Positions 13,801 through 21,768 of a stretch of DNA of 64,000 nt are shown here, piece by piece; positions within the stretch are counted from its first letter, which is position 1, and every line of letters begins with the position of its first letter. Under the pieces are notes generated by a model. That model was not told the DNA's origin. It worked only from the letters and a program-made list of their open reading frames with translations, and made no database searches. Both the position numbers and the translations under genes were made by a program. Where the stretch lies: contig NC_083509.1 of NCBI RefSeq assembly GCF_032362555.1, positions 992,001 through 1,056,000 on the forward strand, in the 5' to 3' direction. Origin of the DNA: Amyelois transitella (taxonomy: Eukaryota > Arthropoda > Insecta > Lepidoptera > Pyralidae).

Positions 13801-16800
13801 TAAAAAGGAATCAAAAAAGCTACCGTTTCTGAGATATAACGATGCAAAAAGTTGCAAGCGTCATAATATGCATAAGCACGTCTCGTATATACTCTGTGTA
13901 GCAGTAATGCTTTATGTCAGAATGCTCAACACATGAAATACCGTTAGTCTTTAATAATAGTAGACGGCTATGGACACCACGGCCTCTCATGCCCTAGGAG
14001 CGCCGGCCGTTTAGGGCGCCATGCCGCCCTAAATAATATAATCCTCCGTGCTCTTGCCACCATCCATGTTCCAGCCGTTCTAGAACCAAACGGTCTGGCT
14101 CGAGATGATGCCAAGAGACCGGATGGTATGACTTTGGTACCCTGGAGATTGGGGCGGCCTTTGCAGTGGGATGCTACTTGTGTCGACACACTTGCGCCGT
14201 CTCATCTTCAGGTTACTAAGGCCTATCTAAGGCCGGTTCTGCTTCAAATGAGGCAAAAAATCTCAAAAGGCGCAAATATGTAGATATCGGTAATACCTAT
14301 ACTTTTAGGGTAGAAACTCTGGGACCGGGGGGCCTATCTGCCCATCAGCTTTTCCGACAATTGTCGAAAAAGCTGATTGAGGTATCTCTTGACAATGGCT
14401 GGAAATTATCTGGCTCAGAGAATCAGCATTGCCATTCAAATTGGCAATGCTGCCAGCCTTCTGGGCACACTCCCGCATGTTGATACTATGCAGAGACTGT
14501 AAAATTTATAAATTAAATTTTAGTTTGTAGTCATCTTTTTTCTTTCTTTTTATAAGTAGTTTTAGTTTTAAGTTGATTTAATTGTAATCTCTATTAGGTA
14601 TTGTCCTAAGATGATTTCCTTTACTTAGGGTTATTCTAATTTTTTTAAAATAATAAATGCGAAAGTTAATCTTGAGTGCCACTGCATAGTGAAAACACGT
14701 GTTTATTCTAACCTATTTCAGACTTTTTCAAGTTTAATAATAAAAATGTTAAATAAAAAAAGTCTAATAGTATACACTACCTCAGAGGTGGCGTGGAAAC
14801 GTGTGCATATTTTTTGCATCGTTATATCTCAGAAACGGTAGCTTTATTGAAAAAAAATATTCATACATTTTTTATAGATAACTTTGATCTACAATCAATA
14901 TGTCTGAGGTAATTTTCCGATTTGAAAAACTTACTGTTTTGAAGAAAATCGCGAAACAACCACATTTTACCTTTTACCTTGGGTAAATTTTTTTCCTTAA
15001 ACCGGAATCATGGGGAATTTTGAAATAATGCTTTTGATTGTTTTTTAAACAATGATACTCATTTTCAGCTTGATGGGCATTAATGTAGCTTCGAATGTCT
15101 AGATTGACCGGACTAAAATATTTTTTTCATATTAATTAGTAGCGGCCCGCGTGTGCCGCAAACGGTTCAAGCTAAATCCGACTTTCGGCGCTACAGTTAC
15201 GGCGCTGAATCCACTGCGGGTAACGTAACGTGTGTTCGCGGTTCTACAGAACAACGTCTATTGATAAACTGAAAAATTAAGATTTTTTTTCTTCGTATTT
15301 TTCCAGGATAAAAAGTATCCTATTTTATGCCCAGGATAATAAGGTATAATTATACCAAGTTTCATCAAAATCGAACCGTTAGTTTTCACGTGATGCCTGA
15401 ACATACAGACAGACAGACAAAAAATTTTTTAATCACATATTTGGGTTTGGTATCGATCCAGTAACACCCCCTGCTATTTATTTTTTCAATATTTTCAATG
15501 TACAGAATTGACCCTTCTACAGATTTATTATATGTATTGATATTGATAATTTCCTCTCATACTCTTTTTATATTTGATTTATTTATAAGATTAAATATTT
15601 TTTATGAAAAATAGTTAAAAATATGATTAACATTTTAGTAATAGAATGTAAACTAAAAATATATTTACAGGTAAAATGCCCGTATACAAGAACTTGGTAA
15701 AGAACGCCAAGAATGAAGAGCAAAAGAAAGACGAACAGAAGAAGAAGGACGAAGAAGAAGAAGCGAGCAAAAAGAGAAGAGAGGAGATGGACGCCGAAAT
15801 ACAGAAGAAGGTATAACACTAATGATGTTTTTTATTTTTTTCATCATGATAGAATATGGAAGAAAATGAAATAAGTATCTATGCAGAGATTTATGTGGCA
15901 AGTGGGTAGATGTAGCCTTTGCCTATTTCTTTGGGAAAGAGGCTTGATAACTACTGTTGATTTTATGTATGTGTAGAATACATTCTACCCAGTGCATGTT
16001 TGAATAATTTAAATTATATTTCTTTATGTAGGTTAAAATCGTTAAACATTGTACATTAAGGCAATTGTAATTGTGATTCAATAAGGTTAACTATCCCTGT
16101 AAAGGTTGCAGTTTGTTTGTGAGATTTCGACTTTTGACTTTTTTCACATAAAATTGACCTCTATGTTGTAGGTGGCAGAGTTCAAGGAGAAGATAGCGAA
16201 GGCCCAGCGCGGGCGGCAGCAGCAGCTGGAGATGCCGCCGCCCGCGCTGGCGCTGCCCACGGCGCTGGGCGCCGCGCCGCCCGCGCTGCTGCCGCCCGCC
16301 GCTGCGCACGCGCCGCCGACGCTGTACGTATTGTTTTTTAGAATAGAATACATTTATTTTCAAAAAATTGGATACAAGGTATCACTTATTGACGTCACAA
16401 TTAAGTTTTCTTTTCCTCACTTTGACTATGAAACTTTTTCGTGAGGTTAGTTTAAAATTTACACAGTTCTAGTTGGAACGACCATTCGGCGAAGGCGCGA
16501 GCCGTATTATGTATCGTCAGTAATCCCCTTAAATAAGGGGGTGAATAACACGCAACTAAAAGTCATTAATAAGATTTTGTTGGGAGTCGAGAAAGTGTGT
16601 GCTGTTAGAAAACAAACATAAGAACAGCGCGCTCCGAACATGATTCAGCGACAATGACCGGAAGGTTTGTAGAACCATGGGTGGTCACGTGATAGTGGTT
16701 TAATTCTAGACATATAATTATATTTTGTATTGGTCGAGTTATAGCTGTGGGTGTTTTACTTAGCGCTTCCTCGGGACTTTTTGAGACAATATCAAATGTC

Positions 16801-18363
16801 ATTAAATGCGATATTGTAACACTCTGCAACACTCACGCTTGCCCACACACACTTAATAATCAATAATGTGAATTATTGATTATTATTATAATAGTCCATC
16901 AAACAACCATTAGTATATGCAAAAATATACCTGTGTGTATAACAAGTGACAAATTTTTACCTATAGATAGGTAAAAATCCTTTAGTCGCAGTATATGATA
17001 TTCGCAAAACATCATAAGAGCAAGACATTATAATCTCAAAATAGCACATTCTCAAAATATGATATTCTCAAAATATCATAATAGCTAGATATCATATTCG
17101 CGAATCATAATGTTCCCAATACATCATATTTGCAAAAAAGCTAATACTCAGGAAATCATATTCAATCAAATATCATATTCGCATTTCACGATATTTTTGA
17201 TCCAAAAGTAACATCAGCTACAATAAAACCAAGACTGCGTTTAATTGATTCTTGTCCTAAAACGTGGTACTGGCTGGCCATTTATTTTCCTTTATTATTT
17301 ATGACTAATAATGACAGGAAAAACGTCAACTTTGATTAAACATATTATTTATTGCCTCAGAGGGTAAAATACTTTGCTTTAATTAGTGTTTCTCTGCTTA
17401 GGCATAAATATGGAACAATTCAAATGTAATAATAATGAAATACAGTTTTATTTTGTTTTTTGTAATAAGAATAAATAATTTGTTTTGTAATACCTAACAA
17501 ATAATACTATGTTTCGAAATAATATATCTACCATTTCCAGCACTTCCAGCGGTCACCTCCTCCGCTCTTTTTTGTCTAGCTACATAAATTTTTGTCATAT
17601 ATCGTAATATATCAATTACATATGCCTTACTGTACTTAGAATATAATGTTTTGAGCTTATCATATTTTGCGAGTGTGGTATATTGCGAAAATCATATTTC
17701 GTGAATGTGTTTTTACGAGAATCTTATGTCTAGCTATTATGATATTTTGAGAATATCATATTTTGAGAATGTGCTATTTTGAGATTATAATGTCTTGCTC
17801 TTATGATGTTTTGCGAATATCATATACTGCGACTAAAGGGTAAAAATTAGCAACTTATGATACAAATATACTAACGTCACGCTTTCATTTTCAGCGCCCC
17901 GACGCCACAGCCGAGCCTGCCCAAAGACCTGCAAGAGGCGCTGGACATAATATTCCCTAACGACGGCAAAACGGACCTGACCCAAGTTTCCCAGGACATC
18001 CTCGCCGCCATGCCGGCCATTCCCCCGGGATTCCCGCTGGGAATGTCGCCATTCCCATCCCTCCCCCTGATGCAGCCGCAAATACCGGGAATGTTCGGGT
18101 TTGAACTCAACCCCCCAATGTTCCCGCCCCGGCCACAATTGTACGACACTCATGTCCCGCTAGTCCCAAGTAAACCTCGCCCGAAACATAATAGAAACAA
18201 AAATCATGAGCCGAAAGTGCAGAAGCATACGCCTCAGAAGACTGAGGAGAAGAATGACAAAGCTAAGAACGATGCGGAGGCGAAGAGTGCTAAGATCAAA
18301 GAAGAATTAGACGATCTGGCGATGTTAGGAATAGACGCGTCCGATGTCGGGGCGGGAATGTAG
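1829..18363 (+). CDS. Matrin-type zinc finger protein, ZNF318 / CG9776-like (14 exons)
   Basis: Coding exons: 1829-2167, 2382-2577, 4199-4392, 4681-4814, 6043-6171, 7207-7310, 8188-8306, 9368-9662, 10477-10597, 11365-11436, 12423-12532, 15671-15810, 16172-16323, 17895-18363. All junctions are GT-AG, the phases agree, and the total is 857 codons plus TAG. Residues 1-70 are RS/RD-rich. A coiled-coil stretch spans about 180-270. Two matrin/U1-like C2H2 fingers follow: C307, C310, H323, H329 and C378, C381, H394, H400. Each has spacing C-x2-C-x12-H-x5-H, and the region after finger 2 ([10 protein letters not shown]) is also ZNF318-like. Then come a Lys/Ser run (about 475-505), a second RS block (exon 11), a KKDEE helix (exon 12) and a Pro-rich C-terminus ending near [13 protein letters not shown]. 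The family is nuclear, and ZNF318 is linked to transcription and RNA processing. Orthology was judged by eye from the paired fingers. Confidence 0.8.
2578..4198. other. Intron 2 of the ZNF318-like gene, no recognisable element
   Basis: This 1.6-kb AT-rich intron lies between exons 2 and 3. No copy of any repeat family found elsewhere in the window and no coding potential was seen. Introns 1, 3 and 4 (2168-2381, 4393-4680, 4815-6042) are likewise plain AT-rich sequence. Confidence 0.6.
6278..6464 (-). mobile_element. Repeat A, copy lacking its 3' tail
   Basis: Minus-strand copy in intron 5 of the ZNF318-like gene. It runs from the head (GTGCCGG, CACACGGCA) to 'gctatttggc' and stops before the tail with the TATG repeats. 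Confidence 0.75.
6945..7165 (+). repeat. Dispersed repeat H, copy 1
   Basis: This segment shares 'ctcgcgtttcgctgaac', the 'ttacac' block and 'aaaaaaggaggat' with 12548-12745, in the same orientation and order. The family was not identified. It directly precedes exon 6 of the ZNF318-like gene. Confidence 0.5.
7318..7502 (+). repeat. Dispersed repeat G, copy 1
   Basis: About 180 bp is shared with 61903-62066, including 'attactataggatactata' and 'cactgcagcattttc'. This copy has roughly 30 extra bases around 'ctgccgcttccaagg'. No coding potential; family unidentified. Confidence 0.6.
7555..7590. repeat. Hairpin inside a rearranged repeat C fragment
   Basis: Arms AGAGGTGAGGAT (7555-7566) and its reverse complement (7579-7590) enclose a 12-nt loop. 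The arm sequence is the 'gagaggtgaggatg' block of repeat C (compare 52595-52615), here present in both orientations. Confidence 0.6.
7840..7985 (-). mobile_element. RTE-like LINE 3' end, 5'-truncated
   Basis: Read on the minus strand it carries the conserved LINE ending: 'agttatgaatgtgatg', a 'gtggcaagtggaaagatg' block and 'cctccgggaaagaggcgtgg'. It matches the end of the longer copy at 50911-51587. It lies in intron 6 of the ZNF318-like gene. Confidence 0.7.
8379..8960 (+). mobile_element. Repeat C (tRNA-derived SINE), interrupted by a repeat A copy
   Basis: The head (TCGGTGGTCGAATTGGTAAGG, then a B-box-like GGTTCGAATCC) resembles a tRNA gene with A and B boxes. The body resumes at 8777 ('gttttacggtgag', 'ttacctgcaaaggttgc', 'caggatccatggtcaaagg'). 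A repeat A element occupies 8515-8763. The copy at 52307-52865 shows the uninterrupted order. Confidence 0.7.
8515..8763 (+). mobile_element. Repeat A, near full-length, nested in repeat C
   Basis: Flanked by TACTAATCGATGC (8502-8514) and TACTAACCGATGC (8764-8776), a 13-bp target-site duplication with one mismatch. The element has the head CCCGGCACCAATA and the tail 'gacgtgatgatatgtatgtatgta'-like tetranucleotide repeats. Its position shows it is younger than the repeat C copy around it. Confidence 0.85.
8995..9070. repeat. Perfect palindrome, 33-bp arms, 10-nt loop
   Basis: Left arm 8995-9027 (GATTCATTGCGGATGACGCC...) and right arm 9038-9070 are exact reverse complements around the loop acaagaaatc. 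Beyond one mismatch the pairing continues for four more bases (TAAC/GTTA). It lies in intron 7 of the ZNF318-like gene. Confidence 0.9.
10023..10077. repeat. Perfect palindrome, 27-bp arms around one base
   Basis: 10023-10049 and 10051-10077 are exact reverse complements with a single T between. The arm is repeat A sequence (CTATTTGAATCTTGATTCC). Confidence 0.9.
10085..10137. repeat. Palindrome, 26-bp arms around one base
   Basis: 10085-10110 and 10112-10137 pair with two mismatches (ATG against CTG) around one central A. It sits 7 bp after the previous palindrome and also consists of repeat A sequence. Confidence 0.85.
10353..10402 (+). repeat. LINE-type 3' tail fragment shared with repeat C
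   Basis: The motif 'gactggaagagatccctt', followed by 'gggataagtccgcgattgc', matches the tail of repeat C at 52763-52803 and, inverted, 26541-26641. Confidence 0.45.
10637..11122. mobile_element. Three repeat A pieces, two of them head to head
   Basis: A 5'-truncated minus piece (10637-10737) is followed by a longer minus piece (10739-10950) ending at 'gacatccatgggaacg', and a plus piece (about 10955-11122) starting at 'cttataaacttgggattc'. The last two form an inverted pair of about 170 bp each. The cluster lies in intron 9 of the ZNF318-like gene. Confidence 0.75.
11480..11658 (+). mobile_element. Helitron-like element, 3' part
   Basis: The characteristic body ('aacatcacgctgcaacta', 'gggcttcaatgatgccc') ends in a GCGGACGAAGTCGCGG hairpin, then CTAG followed by T. 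The 5' end is missing. Related copies lie at 19549-19810, 46795-47049 and 61414-61639. Confidence 0.65.
12548..12745 (+). repeat. Dispersed repeat H, copy 2
   Basis: Shares 'ctcgcgtttcgctgaac' and 'aaaaaaaggaggatgttgatg'-type sequence with 6945-7165. It lies just inside intron 11 of the ZNF318-like gene. Confidence 0.5.
13337..13380 (-). mobile_element. Helitron-like 3' end fragment
   Basis: 'gactagcttccccccgcgac' followed by 'tctgtccgcgcgg' is the reverse complement of the CTAG-ending hairpin terminus seen at 11658 and 34111. The body was not recognised. Confidence 0.4.
14085..14505 (+). pseudogene. Relic of a mobile-element protein inside the fold-back
   Basis: Plus-strand translation gives pieces such as [29 protein letters not shown]-like residues and [20 protein letters not shown], with in-frame stops between them. 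I recall this motif order from a C-terminal domain common in invertebrate reverse-transcriptase-like proteins. That recollection was not checked, and the copy cannot be functional. Confidence 0.45.
14346..14377. repeat. Hairpin TCAGCTTTTcCGACAATTG
   Basis: Arms of 16 bp with one mismatch meet at the central CAATTG palindrome. A second small hairpin (GCATTGCCA...TGGCAATGC) follows at about 14427-14452. Both lie inside the relic at 14085-14505. Confidence 0.6.
16326..16390 (-). repeat. SINE-tail fragment F
   Basis: The reverse strand carries 'ataccttgtatccaatt', then 'gaaaataaatgtattctatt'. This tail is shared with 60170-60300, 62440-62520 and 58385-58440. It begins directly after the exon 13 donor of the ZNF318-like gene. 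Confidence 0.45.
16979..17839. mobile_element. 861-bp terminal-inverted-repeat element with 8-bp target duplication
   Basis: GTAAAAAT at 16971-16978 and 17840-17847 flanks inverted ends CCTTTAGTCGCAGTATATGA and their reverse complement. The inverted repeats run for about 130 bp and are built of sub-repeats on the theme 'atatcatattctcaaaat'. No open reading frame covers the centre, so this is a non-autonomous (MITE-like) element. An 8-bp duplication fits hAT-type transposases, though the CCTTTAG terminus is not a classic hAT end. The element ends 47 bp before exon 14 of the ZNF318-like gene. Confidence 0.8.
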
Positions 18364-18387
18364 TATATGCCTAAAAAGTATATTATA

Positions 18388-18576
18388 ATGGATGTCGTTA
18401 AAGGCGACTAAGGGATAGGCTTACAAACTTGGGATTTTTTTTTTTAGGCGATGGGCTAGCAACCTGTCACTATTTGAATCTCAATTCTAACATTAAGTCA
18501 ACGTGGCCATTCAGTCTTTCCTGTTGGCTCTGTCTACCCCGCAAGGGATATAGACGTGGCCCATATGTATGTATGT
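18388..18576 (+). mobile_element. Repeat A, 5'-truncated copy in the likely 3' UTR of the ZNF318-like gene
   Basis: It starts at 'atggatgtcgttaaaggcg', 25 bp after the TAG stop, and ends in TATG repeats. It would be transcribed as part of the 3' UTR unless polyadenylation occurs within those 25 bp, where no signal is seen. Confidence 0.75.
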
Positions 18577-18578
18577 AT

Positions 18579-20214
18579 ATTATGTATTGACTAAGCGTTA
18601 GACGTAATTTGTAAGTCTTGTTTTATTGACTAAGCGGACTTAATTAGATGCTGTGTTATGTTATGTAATGACTAATGTATGTTGTTATTGATCGAAATTA
18701 AAAATCGTCGCTTTGAATTATAACAGAATTTTAATGTTTAATAGATCCGAAATAAGAGTACCTATACAGTGTGTAACTAAAAACCTGTCCGAACCGCGAA
18801 TGTCATGTGAGCTTGTGTAGGTAGGGATTTATCGATTTATTGCCAGATAAGAAGTGTAAAAATACCCATTATGTAAAATTATGTTGAGGGTGGTAAAAAA
18901 TTAATTGTATGTTATGGACGGTTACTCACATGGCAACACTTATATGTACCTATTCTTTCGCGCTTAATCGGCAATCCCGAAATACCCACGGAAACGGAAG
19001 TTAGTTGATGGGTTTTCCGTTTTACGCGGGCGGAGTTGAAGGCGCTGAATATATATATATATATTTTTTCTTGTATTACTTTAAACTATTTTTTTTTATT
19101 GCAGCTTAAGTACCGTGTCCTTATCGGATCGGACAGGATTTTTGTTAGATCTTGTATTAAAAGTCATAATATCTTACGAACGGAAATAATGAAATATAAA
19201 TTTCATATGTAGTGTAAATCTGTCAAAATTTATGGGTAGTAGGTATAGTATTAAAATTACTGTTTTAGGCCGGTTATGTACTGGGTTATTCCACAATTTT
19301 TTGTATTGTTGCCAAAACTCTAGCGGGGTTATGTATATTTTTTATAAGGTAATAAATATCTTACACTTCCATTATGAGTTTTTTTTGTGGTTTTTTTTTC
19401 GTAGTAATTTTGTCAAAAGGCCTGCTATATTTCAATGGTGTGTAATTTTGTAGAAAATTAATGCTTAATCTAAAGCCTAACACAGTAAAAAGAAAATAAA
19501 CGAGTTATTGTATTTCAGAAACCAAATATTAACTTTTATACAAAGGCACTAGCTTTGCCCGCGACTTTGTCCGCGTGGAATAGTTATTTTGGGCATAATT
19601 GAAGCCCTCAAGTATGAATAATTGTCCCCATTATTTTCACATTTTCCATTATTTCTTCGCTCCTAACAGTTGCAGCGTGATGTTATATAGCCTAAAGCCT
19701 TCCTTGATAAATAGTCTATTCAACACAAAAGTATTTTTTTAATTCGAACCAGAAGTTCCTGAGATTAGCGCGTTCAAACAAACTCTTCAGCTTTATAATA
19801 TTTGCATATATACGAGTAATATAAACATCAGCAACACTTCGTGATCAAATCTATTGGACAACTTACATCATAAATTCACGTAATAAATTCCGTTTTTTCG
19901 TCACTGTTTTCATACGAATATTATATCAATCCTTTTCACTTGTTTTTAAACGTTTTCCACTGATAACAGGGCGAGTTTAAATCACTAACTAATAATACCG
20001 ATAATCAGCTTGTTGCGAATAAAATAATCGGTTATAACCGGTTCTCATATAGCTTCGGCTTATGTTTACAATTAATTTTGTTATCTTGCTTCGTGCACGT
20101 GGAGTAGGCTAGGTATTTCTGTATCTATGCTGTGTGATAAGTAAATTGTTGTTGTTTTAATACGAAACAATACAATTTATGAACAAACCAAGAATTTAAT
20201 GTATTTAAATTATT
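18579..20214. other. Intergenic sequence between the ZNF318-like gene and Gnmt
   Basis: AT-rich sequence with an 'atatatatatat' run near 19050. It holds no recognisable gene apart from the Helitron-like element at 19549-19810. No clear polyadenylation signal for the upstream gene was found. Confidence 0.5.
19549..19810 (-). mobile_element. Helitron-like element
   Basis: The minus strand ends in a [22 protein letters not shown] hairpin plus CTAG (at 19549). It contains 'gggcttcaattatgccc' and the 'aacatcacgctgcaactg' block. The far end, 'cagctttataatatt', corresponds to the TATTATAAAGCTG start of this family. Confidence 0.65.
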
Positions 20215-20460
20215 GGCGTGTGGTTCTCGACACCAATGAAAAAAAGAATAGGACCACTCCATCTTTTCCCCATGGATGTCGTAAAAGGCGACTAAGGGAT
20301 AGGCTTACAAACTTGGGATTCTTTTTTAGGCGATGGGCTAGCAACCTGTCACTATTTGAATCTCAATTCTATCTTAAAGGCAAATGGCCTTTCAGTCTTT
20401 ACAAGACTGTTGGCTCTGTCTACCCCGCAAGGGATATAGACGTGATTATATGTATGTATG
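20215..20460 (+). mobile_element. Repeat A, near full-length
   Basis: Contains head, body and a short TATG tail. A 108-codon open frame across it is coincidental. Confidence 0.85.
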
Positions 20461-20934
20461 TATTAAACTACTCTCATCCCTATTCCACCCTTCATTCATT
20501 CTTGCAATTAAGGGTTTTTGGTTAAATTTTCGCAGGTTACTGTTTAGGTATAGTGGTTAGATACCTAATAATATTTGGTAAAGTTATATGAAAAGCTGTG
20601 TCACCTATAAAGGGCATGTAACCAACGTTCATATCAGCCTACTGACAATCTGTCACAAAATAAAGATTTACAGAAGTGTATTTATTTTTGGATCAATTTA
20701 TTTGGTAGTTTAAGCTGTTCAAGCCGATGATGTGCGTTGTTGGTCTTCTATCGCTACCTAATCTTTATAGATATCTTATAAGTTTCGCAATTAGACAAAA
20801 AGTAATCTTAAATCATATTAAGATATGATTGGTATTTGCTACCACATTTGGTTAAAGTTTAAGACCTTTTTTATTTGTTGCAAAAAAACCGTATTATAAA
20901 TAACATACATACATTTATATAAATACAATTCCTG

Positions 20935-21056
20935 GAGGGGTAGGCAGAGACTACATCTTCCACTTGCCATGATTCCTGCATACTTCTTTCGCGTCATCCA
21001 CATTCATAACTCTCTTCACGCAAGCTCGTCTGTTTCGGGTACTCTTGACCTGACCA
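20935..21056 (-). mobile_element. RTE-like LINE 3' end, 5'-truncated
   Basis: The minus strand encodes the last part of the LINE protein (around KSTRNRRACVKRVMNVDDAKEV) followed by 'tctgcctacccctcc', matching 51400-51560. Confidence 0.7.
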
Positions 21057-21306
21057 TATGAACAACATAAAAGACTATATCCATACTTTCAATATTTTAC
21101 ACTATTTTGATTATCAAACTTCAGCAGTATCTTTGCTAATTATTGCCAGAGTTCACACAGTATTTAGCGGCATTTTATCTCGAGTTATATCGATGTTGGC
21201 TCGCAGAATCTCTCAGTCGGTTCTATACTCTTCATTGGTTTACATCACTAGTTAATGGTACCTAGGTGTGGTAAATCGATTTCAGATTTCTGTTTTTACA
21301 TACAAG

Positions 21307-21314
21307 TATCGATA
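21307..21314. promoter_or_regulatory. TATCGATA (DRE-type) site upstream of Gnmt
   Basis: A single perfect TATCGATA inside the longer palindrome AGTATCGATACT. It lies 462 bp before the Gnmt start codon. Because the start codon follows a splice acceptor, the true promoter is probably close to this site. The regulatory role is inferred. Confidence 0.35.
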
Positions 21315-21768
21315 CTCGAGTGAGATTGTGCTGAAAAATACTGTGCTTAGATAAGAATTTCATAAAGGTAATTTGATCAAATTTTCCGACGTGATTTTTG
21401 TGAAGTATTTTAAAATTAAATAAATACTGCATTTTTTTTGGTATAAATTAAGGATACGCGTATGAGGTATGGTGATGATGGAACATGAAATCAGGATTTT
21501 TTCATGAAGATCCCCTTGGTTCGTAAGTGCATGGGCAGACACAATTAAGAGTTTTCAATATAGGAGTGAATAAGTACCTATTAGCAATTTAGATAGAAAT
21601 AAAAGCTTAAAAGGCAACCGGAATTTTGACCCCTAATTTCTAGAAATGTCTTTTAACCGCCAAATGCATAGGAACAGATGACATGGTACTAAATAATTTG
21701 TCATATAAAAAGCCTTTTATATAAAAAGAATAACATCATGATTGTATGTTATAATCTTTCAGTAAACC

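Larger units (their letters stand above)
13562..15115. mobile_element. 1.55-kb fold-back element with roughly 290-bp terminal inverted repeats
   Basis: The left end TAGTCCGGTTAATCTAGAC (13562) mirrors the right end GTCTAGATTGACCGGACTA, which ends at 15115. Pairing continues inward with scattered differences to about 13850 on the left and 14812 on the right ('ttgcatcgttatatctcag'). The outermost TA on each side could be a TA target duplication of a Tc1/mariner-like transposon, but the family is not certain. The middle carries a broken coding relic. It lies in intron 11 of the ZNF318-like gene. Confidence 0.7.

Noticed and set aside
13968..14189. 73-codon minus-strand open frame
   Set aside because: It is antisense to the better-supported plus-strand relic at 14085-14505.
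20199..20525. 108-codon plus-strand open frame
   Set aside because: It lies in a repeat A copy. Similar frames appear over other repeat A copies in either orientation and are element shadows.
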